DNA of 64,000 nucleotides from Chryseobacterium scophthalmum (lineage in GTDB: Bacteria > Bacteroidota > Bacteroidia > Flavobacteriales > Weeksellaceae). Numbering within the stretch: the first letter of the stretch is position 1; every line of letters starts with the position of its first letter. Under the pieces are notes generated by a model. It ran no database searches. It saw only the letters and a list, made by a program, of their open reading frames with translations, and was not told the DNA's origin. Location: contig NZ_FSRQ01000003.1 of assembly GCF_900143185.1 (NCBI RefSeq), positions 186,001 to 250,000 of the forward strand, given 5' to 3'. Shown piece after piece: positions 15,999 through 25,490 of this stretch. The translations under genes and the position numbers were made by a program.

Positions 15999-18071
15999 TT
16001 AATATTTCAGCATTTCTTCGATTTTTGCACTTAGCTTTTCAGCATTTGGAAGCATTTCTTTTTCCAAAACTAAATTGATTGGAACTGCAGGAGTATCAAG
16101 CGATCCCATCGTTTCTACAGGCGCATCAAGATATTTGAAGCAGTTTTTAGAAATACGGTGTGCAAAGGCTTCAGCGAAAGAGTTGTTCAGCTGTTCTTCC
16201 GTTAAAACGATACATTTTCCGTGTGCTTTTACTCTTTCAAAAACCAGTTCTTCATCCAAAGGAATAAGGGTTCTTAAGTCAATTACTTCCACTTTTTCAC
16301 CAAAATTCTTTACGGCTTCTTTAGCCCAATAAACTCCCATTCCGTAAGTGATTACCACTACAGTATTTCCTTTTTTGATTTGATTTTCATCAGCTTCGAT
16401 TACGATTTTTCCTTTTCCAAAAGGTAAAATATAGTCTTCCGCAGGCTCAATCGTTTTTGCATCTTCAGTTCCTGGAACTTTGCTCCAATATAATCCTTTA
16501 TGCTCTAACATTACAACAGGATTCGGGTCGTAATAAGCTGCTTTTAATAAACCTTTGAAATCAGCTGCGTTGCTTGGATAAGCGATTTTAATTCCTTTAA
16601 TATTTGCTAAAATACTTTCTACACTTCCGCTATGGTAAGGTCCGCCACCGCCGTAAGCTCCGATCGGAACACGGATGATATTGCTCACAGGGAATTTACC
16701 CTGACTTAAATAACTAGATTTTGAAATTTCCGTGATCAACTGATTGATTCCCGGATAAATATAATCAGCAAACTGTACTTCAACAATCGGTTTCAAACCA
16801 ACTGCGCTCATTCCGGTTGTAGAACCAATGATGTAAGCTTCCTGAATTGCTGTATTGAAAACTCTTTTGCTTCCGAATTTCTTTCCTAAAGTTACTGTTT
16901 CACGGAAAACTCCACCAATTCTTTCACCAACATCCTGTCCGTACAACAATGCTTCCGGATGTTTCCACATAATTTCCTGAATGGCATGAATAGCTGCATC
17001 TACCATCACGATTTTTTCTCCGCCTTCAGGTTCACGAGTTCCAACTTCTTCTGTAATAGGAGTCGGAGCGAAAATATGTTGCATCACTGTTTCAGGCTTC
17101 GGATCTTCGGCTTTTTGAGCTTTTTCGAATGCTTCTTCAGCTTCAAGACGAGCTTTTTTAGTGATTTGTTTTAATAATTCTTCATCAACACCAGATTCCA
17201 GCAATTGATTTCTCAGGATTTCTCCCGGATCTTTTGCTCTGTGCTTCGTTAAATCTTCTTCATCTCTATAGAATTCTCTTCTCACTCCGGAAGTGTGATG
17301 ACCAATCAAAACTGTTTTTGCACAAACAACCAAAGGTTTTCTTTCTGCTCTTACAAAATCTACAGCTTTTTTCATTACTTCGAAGCTTTCAACGAAATTG
17401 GTTCCGTCAACACGCATTCTTCCCAAACCTTCAAACCCCGCTACGAAATCATAGGCATCACAAGTTCTTGCTTCTTCTTTGGTAACCGAAATTCCCCATT
17501 CATTATCCTGAACCAAGAAAATAATAGGAAGCTGGTGTAAAGCTGCAAATTGCAACGCTTCACTTACTTCACCTTCAGTCACAGAATTATCTCCAAGACT
17601 ACAAACAACCACGGGATTGTTTTCAAATTGCTGTAAATTAAAATCCTGAATATATTTTATTCCTTGAGCAACTCCCGCTGTAGGAATTGTCTGCATTCCG
17701 GTTGCTGAACTTTGGTGAATAATTTTTGGTTTGTCTTCATCTCTGCTAGAAGGATGAGAATAGTAAGATCTACCACCAGAGAAAGGATCATCTGCTTTCG
17801 CTAATAATTGTAACATTAATTGGTAAGGCTGAAAACCTATTCCCAAAAGAATGCTTTCGTCTCTGTAATAAGGAGAAACCCAGTCTTCTTTTTTTAATTG
17901 GTAAGCCGTTGCCAACTGAATAGCCTCATGACCTCTTGATGTGCTATGAACATATTTGGTAACATTTCTGTTCTCTTCATAAATATCTGCCATTGCTTTT
18001 GCAAGCATCATGTGATTGTACGCTTTAAGCAAAATATCTTTTGAAACTTTCTCGTGAAGTGTATTTTCCAT
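15999..18071 (-). CDS. Fused alpha/beta E1 subunit of a 2-oxo acid dehydrogenase
   Basis: A thiamine-diphosphate E1 component with alpha and beta subunits in one chain. The frame opens at 18098, but the ATG at 18071 (MENTLHEKVSK, 690 residues) fits the family. In the alpha half, the ThDP motif is GDNSVTEGEVSEAL ending in VQDNEWGIS. The beta half starts near residue 365 and carries YGQDVGERIGGVFRETVTL and FNTAIQEAYIIG, then the transketolase C-terminal domain (VVVITYGMGVYWA, IDLRTLIPLDEE). It is probably a branched-chain 2-oxoacid dehydrogenase feeding acyl-CoA metabolism; pyruvate or another 2-oxo acid is possible. No E2 or E3 gene lies nearby. Confidence 0.92.
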   Translation of the reverse strand: MENTLHEKVSKDILLKAYNHMMLAKAMADIYEENRNVTKYVHSTSRGHEAIQLATAYQLKKEDWVSPYYRDESILLGIGFQPYQLMLQLLAKADDPFSGGRSYYSHPSSRDEDKPKIIHQSSATGMQTIPTAGVAQGIKYIQDFNLQQFENNPVVVCSLGDNSVTEGEVSEALQFAALHQLPIIFLVQDNEWGISVTKEEARTCDAYDFVAGFEGLGRMRVDGTNFVESFEVMKKAVDFVRAERKPLVVCAKTVLIGHHTSGVRREFYRDEEDLTKHRAKDPGEILRNQLLESGVDEELLKQITKKARLEAEEAFEKAQKAEDPKPETVMQHIFAPTPITEEVGTREPEGGEKIVMVDAAIHAIQEIMWKHPEALLYGQDVGERIGGVFRETVTLGKKFGSKRVFNTAIQEAYIIGSTTGMSAVGLKPIVEVQFADYIYPGINQLITEISKSSYLSQGKFPVSNIIRVPIGAYGGGGPYHSGSVESILANIKGIKIAYPSNAADFKGLLKAAYYDPNPVVMLEHKGLYWSKVPGTEDAKTIEPAEDYILPFGKGKIVIEADENQIKKGNTVVVITYGMGVYWAKEAVKNFGEKVEVIDLRTLIPLDEELVFERVKAHGKCIVLTEEQLNNSFAEAFAHRISKNCFKYLDAPVETMGSLDTPAVPINLVLEKEMLPNAEKLSAKIEEMLKY

Positions 18072-18077
18072 AGGAAG

Positions 18078-18085
18078 CAAATATA
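18078..18085 (-). promoter_or_regulatory. -7 box 6 nt upstream of the E1 start codon
   Basis: TATATTTG on the minus strand, followed by CTTCCT and the ATG at 18071. This favours 18071 over the upstream ATG at 18098 and predicts an almost leaderless mRNA. Confidence 0.45.
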
Positions 18086-18095
18086 CATAAAAAAA

Positions 18096-18123
18096 CAAAA
18101 CACTAACAAGTGTTAGTGTTTTG
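18096..18123 (-). terminator. Terminator of the S8 peptidase gene
   Basis: A perfect 13-bp inverted repeat (CAAAACACTAACA and complement, 2-nt spacer) lies after the peptidase stop and is followed on the minus strand by a T run. Confidence 0.75.
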
Positions 18124-18147
18124 CGTAAAATTATATCTGAATTATAA

Positions 18148-20271
18148 TTATTCTTTGATAACTTTCTTAGAAATAACGTCTTTATCAGTTTTTACTTCAA
18201 TGATATAGATACCATTGGTGTAAGAAGATAAACTAATTGTTTCTTGAGCGCTATTGATTACTCCATTTTGTAATTTCTTGCCAGATAAATCATATACTGT
18301 GTAACTAGATTTTTTAGGTGCTTTTAAGATGTTTACAACATCTTTTGTAAGAGTTGGTGCAATAACAATTCCGTTTGTTGAATTTGCAACATCTTTTGTT
18401 CCTAAAACCTCATTGAATCCTGTAACGATTATAGAATAGTTTTGAGGAGCAGCTGTACCCGCACTATTCACCAATGTTCCTTTATTAGTTACTTCTATTC
18501 TATAAGTTCTACCCGCAACTGGATTATCTAAAACTACTTGTTCTACGTTATCTACAGTATTATCAGCTTTTGTTGCTGGTGTCATTGGGCTGTTTGCATC
18601 TAATTTCCAAGGTTGATATACAGTATTAGTTGTAGTATCAATAATTCTTACATCTAAATCGTTTATTAGCCTTGAAGATCTGTTGTTGTAAGCTTGTGCC
18701 CATGTTAGGTTAGCAGGTAAAACAAATGCAGGATCAATCCAAGAAACAGTTACTTTAAGAGGTTCTGTTCCGGATGCTTTAATTGTCTTGCTGTTAGCAA
18801 CCCCACTTGCTAATGTTTCATCAGTGAAAATTACAGTATTGTTTGATTTTCCGACTAATAGCTCTGCTCCTTTTTTGCTATCAATGAATCCCCATCCAAA
18901 TAATGGATCTGGTCCTACATTCCCAGCTTCAGCTGCAGAATGTATCATTAATGTTTTTGCTGAAGCAGCATTTAATTCATTATTGTTAAATAATTGTTTG
19001 TTGATTTGTGTCCATAAACCAATAATACCAGTAACTACAGGTGCTGAATATGATGTACCATCACCAACAGTTAAGCTGTTACTTCCTACTGTATCTTCTG
19101 CTGTTGATGCACTTCCAACTGAAGTTCCAACTGCAGTTATATCTGGCTTTATACCACCGTCATCTCTAGGACCAGCACTACTGTAATCAGAATGGATAAC
19201 ATTGCTTGCAGTAACATACCTTCCGTTGTTTGCTGTTATAATATCTGTAGCACCTACAACAATTATATTTTTGGCTAATGATCCATTACTAATACAGTCG
19301 TATCCGAAAGAGCAATTTGTAAGAGGTAAAGTATCAGTAGCAGCAAATGCAACTAAGTTATTATTAGCATCAGAGTAATATTTTGGCGCGTTATTTCCCC
19401 CAGGTAAATCAGGGCCGGTACCAAAATAGTTTCCAGATGATTTTACGATAATGTAGGAAGGGTTACTATAAACAATCTGGTCATAATTTTGATCACTAGA
19501 AAAATATGTTCCCTGAAGGTCAGCTGATTGATTAGGGCTTGTAAAAGCTCCATTCCATACCAATGCAGCAGCACCAGAAACAGTTTCTATGCTCCATCCT
19601 GTATTTGTTCCGTAAGAGTGGTTAGAAATTTTCGGTTGTGCAGCAATAATTTTTTGGAAAACTGTACTTGTAGCAGTATTTCCAGGTAAAACACTATTTC
19701 TAAATGCATAAGAATCCATAGTAGAGTTTTTAGCAATACCCTGGAAGTTTATACTTCTCGGTGAACCATTAATTGTTAATGTTTGTGTATGCGCTCTTGC
19801 TCCAATAAATCCAGCTACTGAAGTTGCGTGCCCACTATAATTCATTGTGGTAGCTTCTTTACTCGTGATTCTGCCAGGAAGGTTGTCAAAAAATGCATGT
19901 CCTCCAAATACTCTACCTCCGTCAAAAATTGTAAACTTGATGTTTTCACCATTAAATGAACCGGTTAATCCAGTAATTGTTCCGTTTTGAAGAAAATCAG
20001 AATTAGAATTTTTAATTTGATCCATATCTTCGGCTTGTAGAAAATATGGTTTTCCACTTGGATCAAAACCAGATAAAGTACTTCTTTGTTCTTCTATTTC
20101 TTTTAAAATTTCTGGAGATTTATCTGCTCCATAACGTTTTGCAACATAAGAGTCAAATTTAGCATTGTTCTCTCTATTCTGTCTTTCAAAATCCCTCTTT
20201 AGCGCATCGTTACTTTGCGCGCTCATAAGAGAAATTGCCAATGTACTTACTAAAAGTAAATGTTTTTTCAT
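18148..20271 (-). CDS. Secreted subtilisin-like (S8) serine peptidase with T9SS sorting domain
   Basis: A 707-residue exported protease. A signal peptide (MKKHLLLVSTLAISLMSAQS) is followed by a short pro-region. The catalytic triad is visible: D117 in FTIFDGGRVFGG, H148 in NYSGHATSVAG, and S407 in GTSYSAPVV. The segment between H and S is long, with inserted loops. A beta-sandwich (P-domain-like) region around residues 490-620 precedes the C-terminal sorting domain of about 75 residues, which ends in NGIYIIEVKTDKDVISKKVIKE. That ending is the type A signal for T9SS export and surface attachment or release. Substrates are unknown. It is divergent from dnaE. Confidence 0.93.
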   Translation of the reverse strand: MKKHLLLVSTLAISLMSAQSNDALKRDFERQNRENNAKFDSYVAKRYGADKSPEILKEIEEQRSTLSGFDPSGKPYFLQAEDMDQIKNSNSDFLQNGTITGLTGSFNGENIKFTIFDGGRVFGGHAFFDNLPGRITSKEATTMNYSGHATSVAGFIGARAHTQTLTINGSPRSINFQGIAKNSTMDSYAFRNSVLPGNTATSTVFQKIIAAQPKISNHSYGTNTGWSIETVSGAAALVWNGAFTSPNQSADLQGTYFSSDQNYDQIVYSNPSYIIVKSSGNYFGTGPDLPGGNNAPKYYSDANNNLVAFAATDTLPLTNCSFGYDCISNGSLAKNIIVVGATDIITANNGRYVTASNVIHSDYSSAGPRDDGGIKPDITAVGTSVGSASTAEDTVGSNSLTVGDGTSYSAPVVTGIIGLWTQINKQLFNNNELNAASAKTLMIHSAAEAGNVGPDPLFGWGFIDSKKGAELLVGKSNNTVIFTDETLASGVANSKTIKASGTEPLKVTVSWIDPAFVLPANLTWAQAYNNRSSRLINDLDVRIIDTTTNTVYQPWKLDANSPMTPATKADNTVDNVEQVVLDNPVAGRTYRIEVTNKGTLVNSAGTAAPQNYSIIVTGFNEVLGTKDVANSTNGIVIAPTLTKDVVNILKAPKKSSYTVYDLSGKKLQNGVINSAQETISLSSYTNGIYIIEVKTDKDVISKKVIKE

Positions 20272-20512
20272 GATAGATTATAAAAAATTATTACACGATT
20301 ATGAGTGACAAATATATGAATTAATAACTTTCTTCGAGTAAAATTATTAAATTAGTAAAAAAATATTTAGTTCTTTTATTAAAATTGTTGTTTTTGATAT
20401 ACTTCTTATGATGTTAAAAAAGAGAGTTGTTTTTATAAAGTTATCGAAAAAAATTATAAAAATTGAAGTAACTTTACATTCTCTTTATTTTAATAAAAGC
20501 TAGAAAAAATAC

Positions 20513-23500
20513 ATGTATTTAGTTTTTGACACAGAAACCACAGGTTTACCAAAAAATTTCAATGCTCCACTATCAGATTCAGACAACTGGCCAAGAATGG
20601 TGCAGATTGCTTGGCAATTACATGATGATGAGGGTAATTTACTTGAAAATCAAGATTATATAATAAAACCGGAAGGGTATGATATTCCCTTTAATGCTGC
20701 TAGAATTCACGGTATTACTACTAAAATTGCCAATGAAGAAGGTCGTGATCTGCAAGAGATTTTAGAAGAGTTTTCTAAAGTTTTGGAGCGCGTAAGAGTA
20801 GTTTCCGGACATAATGTTGAGTTTGATTACAATATTGTCGGCGCCGAATTTTTCAGAAAAAATATTCAGGATAATCTTCGGGAAAAACCCAAAGCCGATA
20901 CTATGATTCTGGGTACAAATTATTGTCAGCTAGGTGGTGGAAGAGGTGGAAAGTATAAATCTCCAAAACTAGAAGAATTATACGAAAAATTATACGGCCA
21001 TAAATTTGATGAAGCACACAACGCAGCGGCCGATGTGAATGCTACAGCTCAGGTATTCTTCGAAATGATGCGTATCGGGATTATTCCTGCTGAGGTTTTG
21101 AAAACTTCGGAAGACCAATTGGCTTATTTCAAAACTTTGCATCCAAATCCAATAAAACCTTTTGGAATAATTATCAGAAGGCAGGTTGCGGATTTCAATA
21201 ATAAGAAAAAGCAGTCTGATGTAGGAAGCATCGATGATATTGATTTAGGAAGATATTTCAACTTCGATAATAAAAGTGTTTTTTCAACATTAACGGCGAC
21301 TTCAGGGATTAATGATTTAATAAAGAAAGCTTCAGAAGAAAATTTTCCAGCAGTCGGAATGGTTGATTTGGGGAATATGATGGGAGCTTTCAAATTTGTT
21401 TCAGCAGTTGAATCTACCAATTCTGACCGTTCAAAAAAGCATAAAGAATTTTTAGCAAAAAAACAGGAAGCTGAAGAAAACGGAACGGAATTCAATGAAG
21501 AAGAGCCTGTTTCTGAGCCTTTGATTTCTGTTGTTGGTTGTGAATTTTATATTTCAGACCGTTATGAGCAGAAACAATTTACTAAAGACGATCCCGACAG
21601 AAGAACGCAGGTGGTTTTGTTGGCGAAAGATTTTAATGGATATAAGAATTTAGCAAAACTTTCGAGTATTGGTTTTCTTAAAGGATTTTATTTTGGAGTT
21701 CCAAGAATTAGCAGAGAATTAATTGCTGAATATAAAGAAGGCTTAATTGCTTTGACTTCAGGAATTCATGGAGATATTCCTGATGCGATTCTAAATACGG
21801 GTGAGCAAAAAGGGGAGGAGCTTTTCAAATGGTGGAAAGATACATTTGAAGATGATTTTTATGTTCAGATTCAAAATCATAAACTGCCTGAAGAAGAGCA
21901 TTTGAATGATGTTTTATTGCATTTTGCTGATAAATATAATGTTAAAATATTGGCACAGAATCAAACTTATTATACCAATAAAGATGATTCTAATATTCAG
22001 GATATTGTAAGCTGCATTAAGGATGGCGAAAAGTTAACAACTCCTGTTGGAAAAGGCTTTGGAAAAAGAAGAGGTTTGGCGACCGGAGAATATTATATTA
22101 AAAATTCTCATGAAATAAAAGAAGCTTTTCTCAATTATCCCGATGCATTTGATGCGTATGAAGAATTTACGGCAAAATTCAGTCCTTATACTTTAAAAAG
22201 AGACGTACTGCTTCCAAAATTTGATATTCCGGATGAATTCATTCATGCTGAGGATGATGTTGATGGAGGAAAACGCGGGGAAATGGCTTATTTAACGCAT
22301 CTGACTTATGAAGGTGCAAAAATTAGATATAAAGATACAGGAATTACTCCTGAAATTAAAGAACGTCTTGATTTTGAGCTTGAAGTTGTTGCTAATACAG
22401 GGTATCCCGGTTACTTTTTGATTGTACAGGATTTTTGTAATGAAGCTAGAAAAATGGGTGTTTGGGTTGGTCCTGGTCGTGGTTCTGCAGCTGGTTCAGC
22501 CGTTGCTTACTGTACAGGAATTACCAATGTTGACCCCATAAAATATGATTTGCTATTCGAGAGATTTTTGAATCCAGAAAGGATTTCAATGCCCGATATT
22601 GATATCGACTTTGATGATGAAGGTCGTGATAAAATTATAAAATGGGTTGTAGAAAAATATGGTAAAAATCAGGTAGCACAGATTATTACTTACTCGGTTT
22701 TGGGTGGGAAATCAGCGATTAAAGATGCGGGAAGGGTTTTAGATTTACCAATTCCTGATACTAATAATATTGCAAAACTAATTCCGCCAAGTCCGGGGAT
22801 GAACATTGCAAAAGCTTTATCGAAATACGATAAATTAAAGCCTGAAGAACAAATGCTTGTCGATGAGATGAAGTATGTTCTTAATACTCCCGGTGATGCG
22901 CGTCATGATGTTTTGGCAAGCGCAAAAAAGATGGAGGGTTGTATTCGAAACACGGGAATTCACGCTTGTGGAGTTATCATTACACCAGAAGATGTAAGTA
23001 ATCTGGTTCCGGTTACAATTGCTGCGAAAGATGCCGATATTTTAGTTTCTCAGTTTGATAACTCTGTAGCAGAAAGTGCCGGACTTCTGAAGATGGACTT
23101 TTTGGGTCTCCGAACTTTAACGATTATTAAAGATGCTTTAAAAATAGTTAAAGCAAGACACGGAGTTGATATTGATCCGGATTTGATTCCTTTAGATGAT
23201 GCTAAAACATATCAGTTATTTAAGGAAGGAAGAACGGTTGGGATTTTCCAGTATGAAAGTCCAGGGATGCAAAAATATATGCGTGAGCTGAAACCGACAG
23301 TTTTTGCGGATTTGATTGCTATGAATGCTCTTTACAGACCGGGTCCGATTAAATATATTCCGAGTTTTATTAACAGAAAACACGGAATAGAAGAAGTGGT
23401 CTATGACTTGGATGAAACTGAAGAATATTTAAAAGAAACCTACGGAATTACTGTTTATCAGGAGCAGGTAATGCTTTTATCTCAAAAATTAGCCAATTTT

Positions 23501-25180
23501 ACAAAAGGTGAAGCCGATACTTTGAGAAAGGCGATGGGTAAAAAGCAGATCGAGGTTCTGAACAAGATGTATCCAAAATTCATTGAAGGAGGAAGAAAAA
23601 ACAATTTGAATGAAGAAAGATTAGAAAAAATTTGGAATGACTGGAAAGCTTTTGCAGAATATGCTTTCAACAAATCTCACTCTACTTGTTATGCTTTAAT
23701 TGCTTATCAGACTGCGTATTTGAAAGCGAATTTTCCTGCAGAGTATATGGCGAGTGTAATGAGTAATAACATTAATAATACCGAATCGATTACCATGTTT
23801 ATGGAAGATTGTAAAAGTATGGGTGTTGATGTTTTGGGACCTGATGTAAATGAATCACAATATAAATTTTCGGTAAACGAAAAAGGTCAGATTCGTTTTG
23901 GTTTGGGTGCGATCAAAGGAATCGGGGAGGGTCCAAGTGAAGGGATTACCAGAGAAAGAGCCAACGGAAGGTTTAAAAATGTTTATGATTTCTTCGAAAG
24001 AATTTTACCTTCTCAGATGAATAAAAGAGTGGCGGAAAGTTTGGTTGTTGCAGGCGCGTTCGATGAATTGGGTTCTTTCCATAGAGGTCAGTATTTTGAT
24101 ATTGATATGTCGGGAAAAACTAATTTGGAACGTTTAATAAGATACGGGCAAAGTTTTCAGGAAAGTAAAAATGAGATGGAACATTCACTTTTTGCTGATT
24201 TTGCTGATGAAGTTCAGATTGAACAACCCAAATTAGCGCCTTGTCCGGAGTGGCCAAATATGCATAAGTTGAATAAAGAAAAAGAAACGATTGGTTTTTA
24301 TCTTTCGGCGCATCCGCTGGATGAGTTTAAATTTCAGTATCAGTTTATGCAGGGAAGTCTTTCTAAAAAATCTGTTTTGGAAAAAGAGGAAGAAGCGAAA
24401 GTGGTAACTGAAGAAGTTCCAATTCTTGAAAAAGATTCTGTGGATGAGGTTGCAGATTTAATTGAAATTGTATCTGATGAATTATCAACAGGCGAAGAAG
24501 AGATTATAGAAGAAGTAATCAAAAAAGCTGAACCAAAAGGAGTTTTTGGATTTTTAAATCTCGATGAAGTTGATGCTTATAAAGAACAGGCTTTTGCAAA
24601 TAAGCAGGAAGAACTGTTTGAAGAAAAGAAGAAAGACTGGAAAACACTACAGAAAGAAAGAGAAAATGGTGGTGGCGGAAAAGAATATACAGTTGCCGGT
24701 TTAATTACAGAATATGTTGTAAAAGATGGTTTTAGAAGTGGTGAAAAAGTGGCTTTTGTAACATTGGAAGATTATTCTGGATCATATTCTTTCAGGTTAG
24801 GAGACCGTGATTATATGAAATTGAAGGAGAAACTGGAAGTGCAACGTTTTGTGATTTTAAAAATAAAATTTGCCCAGGTAAAAGATGGAAGAGTATTCGT
24901 TAATGTAAATGAAGTGATTGAATTACAGGAAGCTTTTGAAAAATTTGCAAAAAGTATTTCGTTGGTAATGGATGTGATGGATTTCAGACCGGAAGATCTC
25001 AGTTTCTTTAGAAATGTTTTGAATGAAAACCAAGGGAATCAAAAGTTTAAATTTTACATTAAAAATATTGAGGATGATTCTCATATTGAAGTTCAGTCAA
25101 TGAAACATTCGGTAAACCTTAATGGAGATTTAATTAAAAATATACAACTTCTTAATAAATATGAATTTTATCTGAACTAA
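20513..25180 (+). CDS. dnaE: DNA polymerase III alpha subunit with N-terminal proofreading exonuclease
   Basis: A replicative polymerase of 1555 residues, about 400 longer than E. coli DnaE. Residues 1-190 form a DEDDh exonuclease: D6 and E8 in FDTETTG, D105 in GHNVEFDYN, and H169/D174 in HNAAADVNAT. A degenerate PHP domain starts near residue 248. The polymerase core has the catalytic carboxylates in PDIDIDFDD (about residues 694-702) and fingers such as HACGVIITPEDV, followed by the helix-hairpin-helix region (RFGLGAIKGIGEGP). A C-terminal OB fold begins at YTVAGLITEYVV. An acidic, low-complexity insert around residues 1285-1350 separates the two. Polymerase and proofreader are therefore in one chain. 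Confidence 0.96.
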   Translation: MYLVFDTETTGLPKNFNAPLSDSDNWPRMVQIAWQLHDDEGNLLENQDYIIKPEGYDIPFNAARIHGITTKIANEEGRDLQEILEEFSKVLERVRVVSGHNVEFDYNIVGAEFFRKNIQDNLREKPKADTMILGTNYCQLGGGRGGKYKSPKLEELYEKLYGHKFDEAHNAAADVNATAQVFFEMMRIGIIPAEVLKTSEDQLAYFKTLHPNPIKPFGIIIRRQVADFNNKKKQSDVGSIDDIDLGRYFNFDNKSVFSTLTATSGINDLIKKASEENFPAVGMVDLGNMMGAFKFVSAVESTNSDRSKKHKEFLAKKQEAEENGTEFNEEEPVSEPLISVVGCEFYISDRYEQKQFTKDDPDRRTQVVLLAKDFNGYKNLAKLSSIGFLKGFYFGVPRISRELIAEYKEGLIALTSGIHGDIPDAILNTGEQKGEELFKWWKDTFEDDFYVQIQNHKLPEEEHLNDVLLHFADKYNVKILAQNQTYYTNKDDSNIQDIVSCIKDGEKLTTPVGKGFGKRRGLATGEYYIKNSHEIKEAFLNYPDAFDAYEEFTAKFSPYTLKRDVLLPKFDIPDEFIHAEDDVDGGKRGEMAYLTHLTYEGAKIRYKDTGITPEIKERLDFELEVVANTGYPGYFLIVQDFCNEARKMGVWVGPGRGSAAGSAVAYCTGITNVDPIKYDLLFERFLNPERISMPDIDIDFDDEGRDKIIKWVVEKYGKNQVAQIITYSVLGGKSAIKDAGRVLDLPIPDTNNIAKLIPPSPGMNIAKALSKYDKLKPEEQMLVDEMKYVLNTPGDARHDVLASAKKMEGCIRNTGIHACGVIITPEDVSNLVPVTIAAKDADILVSQFDNSVAESAGLLKMDFLGLRTLTIIKDALKIVKARHGVDIDPDLIPLDDAKTYQLFKEGRTVGIFQYESPGMQKYMRELKPTVFADLIAMNALYRPGPIKYIPSFINRKHGIEEVVYDLDETEEYLKETYGITVYQEQVMLLSQKLANFTKGEADTLRKAMGKKQIEVLNKMYPKFIEGGRKNNLNEERLEKIWNDWKAFAEYAFNKSHSTCYALIAYQTAYLKANFPAEYMASVMSNNINNTESITMFMEDCKSMGVDVLGPDVNESQYKFSVNEKGQIRFGLGAIKGIGEGPSEGITRERANGRFKNVYDFFERILPSQMNKRVAESLVVAGAFDELGSFHRGQYFDIDMSGKTNLERLIRYGQSFQESKNEMEHSLFADFADEVQIEQPKLAPCPEWPNMHKLNKEKETIGFYLSAHPLDEFKFQYQFMQGSLSKKSVLEKEEEAKVVTEEVPILEKDSVDEVADLIEIVSDELSTGEEEIIEEVIKKAEPKGVFGFLNLDEVDAYKEQAFANKQEELFEEKKKDWKTLQKERENGGGGKEYTVAGLITEYVVKDGFRSGEKVAFVTLEDYSGSYSFRLGDRDYMKLKEKLEVQRFVILKIKFAQVKDGRVFVNVNEVIELQEAFEKFAKSISLVMDVMDFRPEDLSFFRNVLNENQGNQKFKFYIKNIEDDSHIEVQSMKHSVNLNGDLIKNIQLLNKYEFYLN

Positions 25181-25490
25181 TATTTATTAAGAAATTAATA
25201 AAAAGTCGCAATCAAAATCAGATTGCGACTTTTTTATGTTTTATAGTTAACGAAATTTTAAAATAATTATTGTTAAATAGATCGAATACTCTATTAGTTT
25301 AATAGGTTAATAATTAATTGTTTACAAATAGTTTTAGCTCTGAATATTAATTTATAATTAAATGTTTGTTTAAAAATATTTCATTGATTTTAATGTATTG
25401 TTAGTGTATTTTTAAAATATTAACATTTTTTTTTGAATTGTAATGTTAATATTTATTAATTTAGCTCCCTAATTTTTAATTTAACTGAGT
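25181..25490 (+). other. Intergenic region between dnaE and the first T9SS adhesin
   Basis: A 13-bp-stem terminator for dnaE sits at 25200-25234 (AAAAAGTCGCAAT with its complement, then a T run). The rest is very AT-rich. A weak TAATTTAG box near 25460 may drive the adhesin gene. Confidence 0.6.
25200..25234 (+). terminator. Terminator of dnaE
   Basis: A stem of 13 bp (25200-25212 with 25222-25234) ends in a T run, 20 nt after the dnaE stop. Confidence 0.8.

Noticed and set aside
18096..18123. Perfect palindrome considered as a regulator's operator for the E1 gene
   Set aside because: It is followed on the minus strand by a T run and lies right after the protease stop, so a terminator explains it.
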